Shown piece after piece: positions 22,949 through 32,049 of a stretch of 35,344 bases of DNA. The translations under genes were made by a program, and so were the position numbers. The notes below the pieces were generated by a model, which made no database searches, had not been told where the DNA came from, and saw only the letters and a list, made by a program, of their open reading frames with translations. The stretch is from Mycobacteriales bacterium (lineage in GTDB: Bacteria; Actinomycetota; Actinomycetes; Mycobacteriales; CADCTP01). Within the stretch, counting starts at the first letter, position 1. Each line of letters opens with the position of its first letter. The DNA lies in NCBI GenBank assembly GCA_035995165.1, contig DASYKU010000114.1, positions 1 through 35,344 of the forward strand, given 5' to 3'.

Positions 22949-23155
22949 TCAGCCCTCGGCCGGCGTGAGCGGCATCGTGTACTCGACCCGGTCGTCCTCC
23001 AGCAGGACGACCTGGGTCACGCCCGACTCGAGCAGGCGGCGCCAGGTCTCGCCCAGCCAGGACTCGGCGTCGCCCTTGGCCGAGAAGGTCTCGTCGTCCT
23101 CCGGCGGCGGCAGCTGGTTGCCGTCCGCGTCCTGGTACCGCCAGCTCCACGTCAC
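22949..23155 (-). CDS. Small conserved-looking acidic protein, 68 aa
   Basis: GTG 23155 opens MTWSWRYQDADGN, then DDETFSAKGDAESWLGETWRRLLESGVTQVVLLEDDRV and YTMPLTPAEG. The regular strand-helix-strand pattern and balanced composition, unlike surrounding off-frame translations, make it a real gene. Similar short proteins (ETFxxxxDAESWIGExW type) are common hypothetical proteins in actinomycetes, as I recall. No signal peptide, cysteine or membrane segment is present. A TAACCT -10 lies 7 nt before the start, so it is probably leaderless and monocistronic. Function unknown. Confidence 0.85.
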   Translation of the reverse strand: MTWSWRYQDADGNQLPPPEDDETFSAKGDAESWLGETWRRLLESGVTQVVLLEDDRVEYTMPLTPAEG

Positions 23156-23162
23156 GCCGGGC

Positions 23163-23168
23163 AGGTTA
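23163..23168 (-). promoter_or_regulatory. -10 hexamer TAACCT, leaderless-type, for the 68-aa gene
   Basis: On the minus strand TAACCT is followed by 7 nt (GCCCGGC) and the GTG at 23155, with no ribosome site. Confidence 0.5.
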
Positions 23169-23223
23169 CCGGTCGCGGTCCGGCGTGCCCCGGACCGGCC
23201 CGATCGCGGCCGGGTCGGTCGGG

Positions 23224-23229
23224 TAGCGT
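23224..23229 (+). promoter_or_regulatory. Possible -10 hexamer TAGCGT for cobT
   Basis: TAGCGT lies 28 nt before the cobT GTG and would give a short leader of about 20 nt holding the ribosome site GGAGGG. No -35 is evident. Confidence 0.3.
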
Positions 23230-23257
23230 CCCGGCCCGGCACCGACGGAGGGACCCC

Positions 23258-24340
23258 GTGACCGCACCGCTCGACCTGGACGCGCTGTCCGAGCTGGTCC
23301 AGCCGCTCGACACCGCGGCGGCGGCGGCGACCCGGGAGCGGCTGGACTCGCTGGCCCGCTCCCCCGACGCGCTCGGCCGGCTGGACGACCTGACCGTCTG
23401 GCTGGCCAGCGCGCAGGGCGCGGACCCGCCCCGGGACCCGGACCGGGCCCGGGTGGTCGTGTTCGCGGGCGAGCACGGGATCGCGCTCGCGGGTGTCTCG
23501 GCGTACCCGCCGGAGGCCACGGCCTGGCAGTTCAGCCTGGCCACGTCGGGCCGCTCGGCGGTCAGCTCGCTGGCCCGGACCGTCGGCGCCGGCATCCGGC
23601 TGCTGGACCTCTCGGTGGACCTGACCACCTCGGACGAGCTGTCGAAGTACAAGATCCGGCGGGGCAGCGGGCGGATCGACACCGAGGACGCGCTCACCCT
23701 GGCCGAGGCCGAGCAGGCCTTCCGCAACGGGCTGGCCATCGCGGACGAGGAGGTCGACGGCGGCGCCGACCTGCTCATCCCGGGCGAGCTCGGGGTCGGC
23801 GGGACGACGGTCGCGGCGGTGCTGGTGGCCGCGCTGACCGACTCCGAGCCGGTCAAGGTCATCGGGCGCGGATCGGGGATCGACGACCGGGCCTGGATGC
23901 GCAAGATCGTGGCGATCCGGGACGGGCTGCGCCGGGCCCGGCCGTTCACCGGCGACCCGCTGGCGCTGCTCGCGGTGGCCGGCGGCGCCGACGTGGCCGC
24001 GATGACCGGGTTCCTCGTGCAGGCCGCCGTCCGCCGTACGCCGGTGCTGCTGGACGGCGTGATGTCGGCCGCGGCCGCGCTGGTGGCCAGCAGCATCGCG
24101 CCCGGCGCCGCGGTCTGGTGGCGGGCCGCGCACCGCTCCGGCGAGCCGGCCCAGGCCATCGCGCTGAAGCACCTCAACCTGGAGCCGGTGCTCGACCTCG
24201 GCATCCGGGCCGGTGAGGGCGCGGGCGGACTGGCCGTCCTGCCGCTGATCCGGGCCGCGGTCCGGGCCTGCTCGGAGACGAGCACGGCCGAGGACGCCGG
24301 CCTGCCCCGGATCGACCCCGGCCGCGCGGCGCCCGCCTAG
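23258..24340 (+). CDS. cobT: Nicotinate-nucleotide--dimethylbenzimidazole phosphoribosyltransferase
   Basis: CobT makes alpha-ribazole phosphate for the lower ligand of cobalamin. The 360-residue protein has [14 protein letters not shown] (the usual LGRLE-type start), [72 protein letters not shown] and, near the end, [20 protein letters not shown] with the catalytic glutamate. GELGVGGTT stands where many members have GEMGIGNTT. The GTG is preceded by an excellent ribosome site (GGAGGG, 5 nt spacing). The 100-bp upstream gap is too short for a cobalamin riboswitch. cobS and cobU are not adjacent. The stop shares the bases CTAG with the stop of gcvT. Confidence 0.94.
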   Translation: MTAPLDLDALSELVQPLDTAAAAATRERLDSLARSPDALGRLDDLTVWLASAQGADPPRDPDRARVVVFAGEHGIALAGVSAYPPEATAWQFSLATSGRSAVSSLARTVGAGIRLLDLSVDLTTSDELSKYKIRRGSGRIDTEDALTLAEAEQAFRNGLAIADEEVDGGADLLIPGELGVGGTTVAAVLVAALTDSEPVKVIGRGSGIDDRAWMRKIVAIRDGLRRARPFTGDPLALLAVAGGADVAAMTGFLVQAAVRRTPVLLDGVMSAAAALVASSIAPGAAVWWRAAHRSGEPAQAIALKHLNLEPVLDLGIRAGEGAGGLAVLPLIRAAVRACSETSTAEDAGLPRIDPGRAAPA

Positions 24341-25446
24341 CGCACGTGCGGCGGCACGAACGGGGGCTTGACCACCCGCACCGGCGCCGGCCGGCCCCGT
24401 ACGTCGACGACCAGCTCGTCGCCCTCGCCGACGCCGGCCGCGGTCGAGAGCAGCGCCAGCCCGATGCCCTTCTTCAGCGTGGGCGAGAACGTCCCGCTGG
24501 TGACCTCGCCGACCGCACGGTCGCCGGCCAGCACGGTCTGGTGCGCCCGCGGGATGCCGCGGCCGAGCGCCTCCAGGCCCCACAGCAGCCGCGCCGGCCC
24601 CTGCTCGCGCTCGGCCAGCAGCGGCTCCCGACCCCAGAACCCCGACTTCTTCCAGCCCACCGCCCAGCCCGAGCGGGCCTGCACCGGGGTGATGTCCAGG
24701 GACAGGTCCTGCCCGTGCAGCGGGTAGCCCATCTCGGTCCGCAGCGTGTCCCGGGCGCCGAGCCCGCAGGGCCGGACGCCGAGGTCGGCCCCGGCCTCCA
24801 GCAGCGCGTCCCAGAGCGCGCCGGCCAGATCGGCCGGCGGCAGCAGCTCGTACCCGTGCTCGCCGGTGTAGCCGGTCCGGCAGACGACCAGCTCGGCGCC
24901 GCCCCACTCGGAGACCGTGTAGCTCATGTAGTCGTGCTCGGAAGGCAGCCCGAGCCGGCCCAGCAGCTCGGCCGAGCGCGGGCCCTGCACGGCCAGCACG
25001 CCGAAGTCGCGGTGCTCGTCGGTCACGGTGACCCCGGCCGGCGCCGCGGCCGTCAGCCGCCGGACGACCTCTGCGGTGTTGGCCGCGTTCGGCACCAGGA
25101 AGACGTGCTCGGCCGAGAACAGGTACGCGATGAGGTCGTCGACCACGCCACCGCTCGCGTCGTCACAGCACAGCGTGTACTGCGCCTGCCCGGGCCCGAT
25201 CCGGTCCAGGTCGTTGGACAGCGTCGCGTTCGCGAACTCGGCCGCGCCGGCCCCGCGGATCCGGGCCTTGCCCAGGTGCGAGACGTCGAAGACGCCGACC
25301 GCGTCCCGGACGGCCGCGTGCTCGCGCAGCACGCCGCCGCCGGACGCGCCGTACTCGATCGGCATCTCCCAGCCACCGAAGTCGGCCAGCTTCGCGCCGA
25401 GCGCGACGTGCCGGTCGTACAGGGGCGAGCGCAGCAGACCGGTCAT
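24337..25446 (-). CDS. gcvT: Glycine cleavage system T protein (aminomethyltransferase)
   Basis: GcvT transfers the methylene group from lipoyl-bound aminomethyl to tetrahydrofolate, releasing ammonia. The 369-residue protein has [45 protein letters not shown], the active-site aspartate region [46 protein letters not shown] and [19 protein letters not shown]. All standard motifs are intact and length is normal. ATG 25446 begins the family match, though the reading frame is open far upstream without homology. gcvP and gcvH are not in the window. The stop overlaps that of cobT. It diverges from pepA with 135 bp between. Confidence 0.95.
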   Translation of the reverse strand: MTGLLRSPLYDRHVALGAKLADFGGWEMPIEYGASGGGVLREHAAVRDAVGVFDVSHLGKARIRGAGAAEFANATLSNDLDRIGPGQAQYTLCCDDASGGVVDDLIAYLFSAEHVFLVPNAANTAEVVRRLTAAAPAGVTVTDEHRDFGVLAVQGPRSAELLGRLGLPSEHDYMSYTVSEWGGAELVVCRTGYTGEHGYELLPPADLAGALWDALLEAGADLGVRPCGLGARDTLRTEMGYPLHGQDLSLDITPVQARSGWAVGWKKSGFWGREPLLAEREQGPARLLWGLEALGRGIPRAHQTVLAGDRAVGEVTSGTFSPTLKKGIGLALLSTAAGVGEGDELVVDVRGRPAPVRVVKPPFVPPHVR

Positions 25447-25581
25447 GGCCCGCAGTGTCCCAGCGCCCCGACCGGGCCGCCGGACCGGGGGAAGCGCCAC
25501 GGCATAGCATCTGGCCAGGTGCCAGGCGGGCCGCCCCTGCCGCCGGCGCGCACCCCGGACCTCACGAACGGACGGAGCACC

Positions 25582-27096
25582 GTGGCCGAGCTGACCTTCG
25601 CCCTCCCCGAACTCGGCGGCCTGGAGGCCGACGCGCTGATCGTCGGCACCCACTCCTCCCCCGACGGCGTACGGGCGGCGGCGGGCTCGGAGGTGGCCGA
25701 CGCGGCGCTGGGCGGGCGGCTGGCGGCCGTGCTCACCGCGGTCGGCGCCGGCGGCGGGGACGACGACGTGGTCAAGCTGGCCGCGGCCGACGGCTCCCCG
25801 GTCCCGCTGGTGGTCGCGGTCGGCCTCGGCCCGGTGCCGGCCGACGGCGCCGCGCCGGCAGCGCAGCAGGTCGCGCGGGCGGCCGGGGCAGCGGTGCGGG
25901 CGCTCGGGGGCAAGGCCAGGGTCGCCTCGACGCTGGCGCTGGCCGGCGGCCCGGGCGCGGTGGCCGAGCTGGCCGCGGCGGCGGCCGAGGGCGCGCTGCT
26001 GGGGGCGTACTCGTTCGGCGAGTACCGCACCGGCGACCGGTCCGGCTCGACCCCGCCGAGCCTGCTCACCCTGCTGGTGCCCGACCCCAAGGACGAGGGG
26101 CTGACGGCGGCCGGCCGCCGCGCGAGCGTGGTCGCCGCGGCCGTCGCGCTGGCCAAGGACCTGGTCAACACCCCGCCCAACGACCTGCCGCCGGCCGAGT
26201 TCGCCCGCCGGGCCGAGGAGGCCGGGCTGGCCTGCGGGCTGGAGGTCGAGGTCCTGGACGAGGAGGCGCTGGCCGCCGGCGGGTACGGCGGCGTGCTCGG
26301 CGTCGGCGGCGGCTCCCAGCGCCCGCCCCGGGTGGTCCGGCTCCGGCACACCGGCACCGGCCCCAAGGTCGCCCTGATCGGCAAGGGGATCACGTTCGAC
26401 TCCGGCGGCATCTCGATCAAGCCCGCGGCCGGGATGGACCAGATGAAGGCGGACATGGCCGGCGCCGCCGCGATCGTCGCGGTGATGACCGCGGTCGCCT
26501 CGCTCGGCCTGGCCGTGGACGTGACCGCCACCGTGCCGATGGCGGAGAACCTGCCCAGCGGCTCGGCGTACCGGCCCGCCGACGTGCTGACCATGTACGG
26601 CGGCAAGAAGGTCGAGGTGCTCAACACCGACGCCGAGGGCCGGCTGATCCTGGCCGACGCGATCGTGCGGGCCTGCGAGGACTCCCCCGCGTACCTGATC
26701 GAGACCTCGACCCTGACCGGCGCGCAGCGGATCGCGCTCGGCGACCGGACCGCCGGGGTGATGGGCTCGGAGCAGCTGCGGGCCCGCGTCGTCGCCGCCG
26801 GGGAGACGGTCGGCGAGGACATGTGGGGCATGCCGCTGCCCGGCTACCTGCGCGCGAACCTCGACTCCAAGGTCGCCGACATCGCGAACGTGACCGGCGA
26901 GCGCGGCGCCGGGATGCTCGCGGCCGGGGTGTTCCTGCGCGAGTTCGTGGCCGAGGGTGTGCAGTGGGTGCACATCGACGTCGCGGCGCCGGCGTACAAC
27001 ACCGGGAGGGCCTGGGGCTACACGCCCAAGGGCGCCACCGGGGTCCCGCTGCGGACCATCCTGGCCACCCTCGAGGACATCGCCGCCGCGGGCTGA
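25582..27096 (+). CDS. pepA: Leucyl aminopeptidase (M17)
   Basis: This cytosolic two-metal aminopeptidase removes N-terminal residues from peptides. The 504-residue protein has an Ala/Gly-rich N-terminal macro-like domain (about 1-170) and a C-terminal catalytic domain. [33 protein letters not shown] (metal-binding Lys and Asp), [13 protein letters not shown], and [16 protein letters not shown] (metal ligands and catalytic Arg) are all intact. It ends [25 protein letters not shown] 25582 follows a GGAG ribosome site. A TAGCAT at 25505-25510 may be the -10. From memory, Rv2213 is the syntenic gene. The N-terminal domain is more alanine-rich than most. Confidence 0.95.
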   Translation: MAELTFALPELGGLEADALIVGTHSSPDGVRAAAGSEVADAALGGRLAAVLTAVGAGGGDDDVVKLAAADGSPVPLVVAVGLGPVPADGAAPAAQQVARAAGAAVRALGGKARVASTLALAGGPGAVAELAAAAAEGALLGAYSFGEYRTGDRSGSTPPSLLTLLVPDPKDEGLTAAGRRASVVAAAVALAKDLVNTPPNDLPPAEFARRAEEAGLACGLEVEVLDEEALAAGGYGGVLGVGGGSQRPPRVVRLRHTGTGPKVALIGKGITFDSGGISIKPAAGMDQMKADMAGAAAIVAVMTAVASLGLAVDVTATVPMAENLPSGSAYRPADVLTMYGGKKVEVLNTDAEGRLILADAIVRACEDSPAYLIETSTLTGAQRIALGDRTAGVMGSEQLRARVVAAGETVGEDMWGMPLPGYLRANLDSKVADIANVTGERGAGMLAAGVFLREFVAEGVQWVHIDVAAPAYNTGRAWGYTPKGATGVPLRTILATLEDIAAAG

Positions 27097-27195
27097 CCGG
27101 GTTCGCGACCGGGATGACCCAGGTGCCAAGATGGGTTTCAGCAGTGATCGGGAGGCGACCGCCTCCGGTCCGGCGAAACAACTAGGAGAGACCCG

Positions 27196-28575
27196 GTGGC
27201 TCAGACCGACGTCGACCTCGTGATCCTGGGCGGCGGCAGCGGTGGGTACGCGTGCGCGCTGCGGGCGGCGGAGCTCGACATGAGCGTCGTTCTCATCGAG
27301 AAGGCGGAGCTGGGCGGAACATGCCTGCACCGCGGTTGTGTCCCGACCAAGGCCCTGCTGCATGCCGGCGAGGTGGCCGACATGGCGCGGGAGAGCGAGC
27401 AGTTCGGCGTGCACGCGACGCTCGAGGGCGTCGACGCCGCCGGCGTCCGCAAGTATCAGGAAGGCGTCGTCAGCCGCCTCTACAAGGGGCTGCAGGGCCT
27501 GGTGAAGGGCCGCGGCATCCAGTTCGTCGCCGGGGACGGCCGGCTGGTGTCCGCGACCGCGGTCCAGGTCGGCGACACGACGTACAACGGCAGGCACGTG
27601 GTGCTGGCGACCGGGTCGGTGCCCAAGACGCTGCCGGGCCTGGACGTCGACGGGCAGCGGGTGCTGTTCAGCGACCAGGCGCTCAAGCTCGACCGGGTGC
27701 CGGCCTCCGTGGTCATCCTCGGCGGCGGCGTCATCGGCGTCGAGTTCGCCAGCATCTGGAAGTCCTTCGGCTCCGAGGTCACCATCGTCGAGGCGCTGCC
27801 GCACCTCGTCCCGCTCGAGGACGAGGCCAGCTCCAAGCTGCTGGAGCGGGCGTTCCGCCGCCGCGGCATCACCGCGAAGCTGGGCGCGCGTTTCTCCGGT
27901 GTGGAGCACACCGACCAGGGCGTCCGGGTCTCGCTGGAGACCGGCGACACGATCGACGCCGAGCTGCTGCTCGTCGCGGTCGGCCGCGGCCCGGTCTCGG
28001 CCGACCTCGGCTACGAGGAGGCCGGGGTCGCCATCGACCGCGGCTTCGTCAAGGTCGATCAGTACTGCCAGACCACCATCCCGACCATCTCCGCGGTCGG
28101 CGACCTCATCGCCACCCCGCAGCTGGCCCACGTCGGCTTCGGCGAGGGCATCCTCGTCGCCGAGCGGCTGGCCGGCCTGCCGGTCGTGCCGATCGACTAC
28201 GTCGGCGTGCCGCGGGTGACCTACTCCGAGCCCGAGGTCGCCTCGGTCGGCCTCACCGAGGCCCAGGCGGTCGAGAAGTACGGCGCGGACCAGGTCAAGA
28301 CGCTGACGTACGACCTGGCCGGCAACGGCAAGAGCCAGATCCTCAAGACCGCGGGCGCGGTCAAGCTCGTCCAGGAGAAGGACGGTCCGGTCGTCGGCGT
28401 GCACATGGTCGGCGCCCGGGTCGGCGAGCTGCTGGCCGAGGCGCAGCTGATCTACAACTGGGAGGCGCTGCCCAGCGAGGTCGCGCAGCTCATCCACGCT
28501 CACCCGACGCAGTCCGAGGCAGTGGGCGAGGCCCATCTCGCGCTGGCCGGCAAGCCGCTGCACGCACACGGCTGA
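27196..28575 (+). CDS. lpdA: Dihydrolipoyl dehydrogenase (E3)
   Basis: E3 reoxidises dihydrolipoyl groups of 2-oxoacid dehydrogenases and the glycine cleavage H protein, with FAD and NAD+. The 459-residue protein has the FAD Rossmann motif [19 protein letters not shown], the redox disulfide C43/C48 ([13 protein letters not shown]), the NAD-binding [37 protein letters not shown] and the C-terminal [17 protein letters not shown] with catalytic H436 and E441 from the partner subunit. GTG 27196 is preceded by AGGAGAG. It lies 46 bp before sucB, so the two are likely co-transcribed. It could also serve GcvT's complex encoded elsewhere. Confidence 0.96.
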   Translation: MAQTDVDLVILGGGSGGYACALRAAELDMSVVLIEKAELGGTCLHRGCVPTKALLHAGEVADMARESEQFGVHATLEGVDAAGVRKYQEGVVSRLYKGLQGLVKGRGIQFVAGDGRLVSATAVQVGDTTYNGRHVVLATGSVPKTLPGLDVDGQRVLFSDQALKLDRVPASVVILGGGVIGVEFASIWKSFGSEVTIVEALPHLVPLEDEASSKLLERAFRRRGITAKLGARFSGVEHTDQGVRVSLETGDTIDAELLLVAVGRGPVSADLGYEEAGVAIDRGFVKVDQYCQTTIPTISAVGDLIATPQLAHVGFGEGILVAERLAGLPVVPIDYVGVPRVTYSEPEVASVGLTEAQAVEKYGADQVKTLTYDLAGNGKSQILKTAGAVKLVQEKDGPVVGVHMVGARVGELLAEAQLIYNWEALPSEVAQLIHAHPTQSEAVGEAHLALAGKPLHAHG

Positions 28576-28621
28576 CCGGACAGGCCCGGCCTCCCCCTCT
28601 CATCTAAGGAGTCGTTGACCA

Positions 28622-30166
28622 ATGCCGGTCTCCGTCACGATGCCGCGCCTCGGCGAGAGCGTCACCGAGGGCACCGTCACCCGCTGGCTCAAGAAGGAGG
28701 GTGAGAAGGTCGAGGCCGATGAGCCGTTGCTCGAGGTGTCCACGGACAAGGTGGACACCGAGATCCCGGCGCCGGCCTCCGGGGTGCTCTCCGCGATCCG
28801 CGTGGGTGAGGACGAGACCGTCGAGGTCGGCGTCGAGCTGGCGGTGATCGACGAGGGCGGCTCGGCGACGGGCAGCGCGCCCGCGCAGGAGGCGCCGGCG
28901 GAGTCCGAGCCGGAGCCTCAGGCGGAGCCGGCGGCCCAGGCCGAGCCGGAGCCGGAGCCGGAGCCCCAGCAGGAAGCGCCCGCTCCCGCCCCGGCCGCCG
29001 CGGCCGCACCCCCGGTCCAGGCCCAGGAGGCGCCGGCTCAGCAGGCTCCCCCGGCCCAGCAGGCTCCCCCGGCCCAGGCGCCTGCTCCGCAGGCGTCCCC
29101 GCAGCAGCCGGCCGCCCAGCAGCCCGCTCCGCAGCCGGCCGCGGCCGACGCCGAGCCGCAGGGCGGCGACGGCGCGTACGTGACCCCGCTGGTCCGCAAG
29201 CTCGCGGCCGAGCACGAGGTCGACCTCGGCGGCATCCGCGGCACCGGCGTCGGCGGCCGGATCCGCAAGCAGGACGTGCTGGAGGCGGCCCGCTCGAAGC
29301 AGGGCGCCGCCGAGCCCGAGCCGGCCGGCAGCGCCAACGGCCAGACCGTCCCGGTCACCTCGCCGGTCTCGCCGGCCCCCGGCCCGGCCTCCCCGGCCGC
29401 GGTCGAGACCCAGCCGGCACCGAAGGTCGCGGCGTCCCCGCTGCGGGGCCGGACCGAGAAGATGTCCCGGCTGCGCAGCGTCATCGCCAAGCGGATGACC
29501 GAGTCGCTGCAGACCAGCGCGCAGCTGACCACCGTGGTCGAGGTCGACGTGACCCGCATCGCCCGGCTGCGGCAGCAGGCCAAGGCCGACTTCGAGCGGC
29601 GCGAGGGCACCAAGCTCTCGTTCCTGCCGTTCTTCGCGGTCGCGACCGTCGAGGCGCTCAAGCAGCACCCGAACGTCAACGCGTTCATCGACACCGAGGC
29701 CGGCACGATCACGTACCACGACGCCGAGCACCTGGGTGTCGCGGTCGACACCGAGCGCGGGCTGCTGGTCCCGGTCATCCACGACGCCGGCGACCTCAAC
29801 CTCGGCGGCATGGCCCGCAAGATCGCCGACCTGGCCGAGCGGACCCGGACCAACAAGGTCAGCCCGGACGAGCTCGGTGGCGGCACCTTCACGCTGACCA
29901 ACACCGGCAGCCGCGGTGCCCTGTTCGACACGCCGATCATCAACCAGCCGCAGGTCGGCATCCTCGGCACCGGTGCGGTGGTCAAGCGCCCGGTGGTCGT
30001 GGAGGACCCGAACGTCGGCGAGGTCATCGCCGTCCGCTCGATGGTCTACCTCGCCCTGACGTACGACCACCGGCTGGTCGACGGGGCCGACGCGGCCCGC
30101 TTCCTGGTCACGATCAAGGAGCGGCTGGAGGCCGGCGCGTTCGAGTCGGAGCTCGGGCTGGTCTGA
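28622..30166 (+). CDS. sucB: 2-oxoacid dehydrogenase E2 (dihydrolipoamide acyltransferase, actinobacterial type)
   Basis: The 514-residue protein is the acyltransferase core of pyruvate and/or 2-oxoglutarate dehydrogenase. Domains: one lipoyl domain (1-80) with lipoyl lysine K43 in [18 protein letters not shown]; a Pro/Ala/Gln/Glu linker (about 82-180); a peripheral-subunit-binding domain ([19 protein letters not shown], then [14 protein letters not shown]); a second linker; and the catalytic domain ending [18 protein letters not shown] with H483 and D487. It closely resembles M. tuberculosis DlaT (Rv2215) in domain layout. In actinobacteria this E2 often serves both complexes, hence the naming ambiguity (sucB, dlaT or aceF). 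The ribosome site AAGGAG is clear. A hairpin follows. Confidence 0.94.
   Translation: MPVSVTMPRLGESVTEGTVTRWLKKEGEKVEADEPLLEVSTDKVDTEIPAPASGVLSAIRVGEDETVEVGVELAVIDEGGSATGSAPAQEAPAESEPEPQAEPAAQAEPEPEPEPQQEAPAPAPAAAAAPPVQAQEAPAQQAPPAQQAPPAQAPAPQASPQQPAAQQPAPQPAAADAEPQGGDGAYVTPLVRKLAAEHEVDLGGIRGTGVGGRIRKQDVLEAARSKQGAAEPEPAGSANGQTVPVTSPVSPAPGPASPAAVETQPAPKVAASPLRGRTEKMSRLRSVIAKRMTESLQTSAQLTTVVEVDVTRIARLRQQAKADFERREGTKLSFLPFFAVATVEALKQHPNVNAFIDTEAGTITYHDAEHLGVAVDTERGLLVPVIHDAGDLNLGGMARKIADLAERTRTNKVSPDELGGGTFTLTNTGSRGALFDTPIINQPQVGILGTGAVVKRPVVVEDPNVGEVIAVRSMVYLALTYDHRLVDGADAARFLVTIKERLEAGAFESELGLV
29039..29074 (+). repeat. Perfect 18-bp direct repeat in the sucB linker
   Basis: CAGCAGGCTCCCCCGGCC occurs twice head to tail, encoding QQAPPA-type units in the flexible linker between the lipoyl and subunit-binding domains. 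The pattern suggests replication-slippage expansion. Confidence 0.75.
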
Positions 30167-30179
30167 ACCACGGCTCGCC

Positions 30180-30216
30180 GACGGCGCCCGCGACCGCTCC
30201 GGTCGCGGGCGCCGTC
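30180..30216 (+). terminator. Hairpin terminator after sucB
   Basis: A perfect 16-bp stem, GACGGCGCCCGCGACC and its complement, has loop GCTCC, 13 nt after the stop. No U-tract follows. It separates lpdA-sucB from the TIGR01777 gene. Confidence 0.85.
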
Positions 30217-30237
30217 GTGTGCGGGCAGGATCAGCGT

Positions 30238-31128
30238 GTGAAGATCGCGATCACGGGATCCTCGGGGCTGATCGGCTCGGCCCTGGTGCCGGCACTGCAC
30301 GAGGACGGCCACACCGTCCTGCGGCTGGTGCGGCGGGCGCCGTCCGCCCCGGACGAGGCCCGCTGGGACCCCTCCCGCGGGGAGCTGGACCCGGCCCTGC
30401 TCGCCGACGTCGACGCCGTGGTCAACCTGGCCGGGGTCGGCATCGGTGACAAGCGCTGGACCGACGAGCGCAAGCGGGCCGTCCTGGACAGCCGCGTCGA
30501 GGCCACCCGGACGGTGAGCGACGCGCTGATCGCGGCGGCTCCCCGGTCCCGGACGCTGCTGTCCGCCTCCGCCGTCGGCTGGTACGGCGACACCGGCGAC
30601 CATCCCGTCGACGAGTCGGCCCCGGCCGGTACGGACTTCCTGGCCCAGGTCTGCGCCCGCTGGGAGGAGGCGACCGCGGCGGCAGAGCAGGCCGGCGTCC
30701 GGGTCGCGCACCTGCGCACCGGCCTCGTCTGCGGCCGCGGCGGCCTGCTCGCCCGGCTGCTGCCGCTGGCGAAGGCGGGCGTCAACGTGCCGCTCGGCTC
30801 GGGCAAGCAGTACTGGTCCTGGATCTCGCTGGCCGACGAGATCGGCGCGATGCGGCACGTGCTGGGCAACGAGGACATCACCGGCGCGGTCAACCTGACC
30901 GGCCCGGACCCGGTGACCAACCGCGCGTTCACCAGGACGCTCGGGACGGTGCTGCACCGTCCGGTGCTGCCGGTGCGGGTGCCGCGGCTGGCCCTGCGGG
31001 TGCTGGTCGGCGAGTTCGCGGACATCGGCATCGTGATGGGCCAGCGGGTGCTGCCCCGGGTCCTGCAGGACACCGGCTACCGCTTCCAGCACCGCACCGC
31101 CGAGGAGGCGCTGCGGTGGGCGACCTGA
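30238..31128 (+). CDS. TIGR01777-family NAD(P)-binding epimerase
   Basis: The 296-residue protein is an extended SDR of the TIGR01777 (YfcH/SulA-like) family. Marks: KIAITGSSGLIGSALVPAL (nucleotide-binding GxxGxxG), VVNLAGVGIGDKRWTDERKR, LLSASAVGWYGDTGD, LRTGLVCGRGGLLARLLPL, and the C-terminal domain with QRVLPRVLQDTGYRFQH. The reaction is unknown. Start: GTG 30238; CAGGAT lies 6 nt upstream and may be a -10 for a leaderless mRNA. An in-frame GTG at 30217 lies right after the terminator stem and is less likely. From memory, Rv2216 follows dlaT likewise. The SDR gene starts 13 nt inside its end. Confidence 0.92.
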   Translation: MKIAITGSSGLIGSALVPALHEDGHTVLRLVRRAPSAPDEARWDPSRGELDPALLADVDAVVNLAGVGIGDKRWTDERKRAVLDSRVEATRTVSDALIAAAPRSRTLLSASAVGWYGDTGDHPVDESAPAGTDFLAQVCARWEEATAAAEQAGVRVAHLRTGLVCGRGGLLARLLPLAKAGVNVPLGSGKQYWSWISLADEIGAMRHVLGNEDITGAVNLTGPDPVTNRAFTRTLGTVLHRPVLPVRVPRLALRVLVGEFADIGIVMGQRVLPRVLQDTGYRFQHRTAEEALRWAT

Positions 31129-32039
31129 TCACCACGCCGTACGGGTTCGGCTCGACCACGGCCGAGGTCAGCGCGGGCGCCGACCTCACCGGCCGGCGCG
31201 CGATCGTGACCGGGGTGGGTCAGGGGCTGGGCCGGCAGACCGCGCTCGCGCTGGCCGCCCTCGGCGCCGACGTCACCGGCACCGTCCGCACCGGCGCCTC
31301 CGGGCCGGTCCCGCGGCTGGACCTGGCCGATCCCGCCTCGGTGGCGGCGTTCGTGGACGCCTGGCACGGCCCGCTGCACCTGCTGGTCTGCAACGCCGGC
31401 GGCATCCTCCCCGAGCTGGCCCGGACCCCGGCCGGCGTCGAGCTGCAGCTCGCGGCCAACCACCTCGGCCATTTCCAGCTCGCCACCGGCCTCTACGACG
31501 CGCTCGCCGCCGGTGCGGCCGAGGCCGGGGAGGCCCGGATCGTCACGCTCACCTCGTCCGGCCACCTCTACTCCCCGGTGGTCTTCGACGACCTGCACTT
31601 CCGCTACCGGGCGTACTCCGACACGCTCGGCTACGGCCAGGCCAAGACCGCGAACGTCCTGTTCGGGGTCGGCGCGACCGCCCGCTGGGCCGCGGCCGGT
31701 ATCACCGCCAACGCGGCCATGCCCGGCCCGACGCTGACCGGCTTCCAGCGCAACATGGACCCGCGGCGGCTGCGCGAGCGCCTCGGCGACGCCGCCCCCG
31801 GCACGGTCCCGCCCGGCTTCAAGACGATCGAGCAGGGCGCCGCGACGACGGTCTTCCTGGCCGTCTCGCCGCTGGTCGCCGGCATCGGCGGCCGGTACTT
31901 CGAGGACTGCGCCGAGGCCGCGGTCGTTGCCGACAACAACGGCTTCCGCAGCGGCGTCGCCCCGTACGCGCTGGATCCCGGCAACGCCGACCGGCTCTGG
32001 ACCGAGTCCGAGCGCCTGGTCGCGCTGAGCCGTGGGTAG
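31116..32039 (+). CDS. Short-chain dehydrogenase/reductase (retinol-dehydrogenase-like)
   Basis: The 307-residue classical-fold SDR has AIVTGVGQGLGRQTALALA (TGxxxGxG, residues 32-39), LLVCNAGGI, N115 in AANHLGHFQL, S148 in TLTSSGHLYSP and Y173/K177 in LGYGQAKTAN. The N-terminal TTPYGFGSTTAEV block is typical of actinomycete SDRs of the retinol dehydrogenase/WW-oxidoreductase group. The stretch after strand 2 is shorter than usual (TVRTGASGPVPRLDLADP), which may reflect loss of part of the cofactor-selecting loop region. GTG 31116 overlaps the TIGR01777 stop, so translation is coupled. Substrate unknown. Confidence 0.88.
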   Translation: MGDLITTPYGFGSTTAEVSAGADLTGRRAIVTGVGQGLGRQTALALAALGADVTGTVRTGASGPVPRLDLADPASVAAFVDAWHGPLHLLVCNAGGILPELARTPAGVELQLAANHLGHFQLATGLYDALAAGAAEAGEARIVTLTSSGHLYSPVVFDDLHFRYRAYSDTLGYGQAKTANVLFGVGATARWAAAGITANAAMPGPTLTGFQRNMDPRRLRERLGDAAPGTVPPGFKTIEQGAATTVFLAVSPLVAGIGGRYFEDCAEAAVVADNNGFRSGVAPYALDPGNADRLWTESERLVALSRG

Positions 32040-32042
32040 GTT
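32037..32042 (+). promoter_or_regulatory. -10 hexamer TAGGTT, leaderless-type, for the FAD oxidoreductase
   Basis: TAGGTT is 7 nt before the ATG at 32050, with no ribosome site between. Its first three bases are also the stop codon of the SDR gene. Confidence 0.45.
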
Positions 32043-32049
32043 GACCGGC

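Noticed and set aside
23156-23257. Cobalamin riboswitch before cobT
   Set aside because: Only about 100 bp separate cobT from the divergent gene, part of which is promoter. The B12-box pattern is not visible.
25447-25581. Glycine riboswitch between gcvT and pepA
   Set aside because: The gap is 135 bp and shows none of the conserved glycine-aptamer helices.
25447-28569. Minus-strand frame continuing upstream of gcvT, opposite pepA and lpdA
   Set aside because: Only 24337-25446 matches GcvT. The rest is low-complexity antisense translation of pepA and lpdA.
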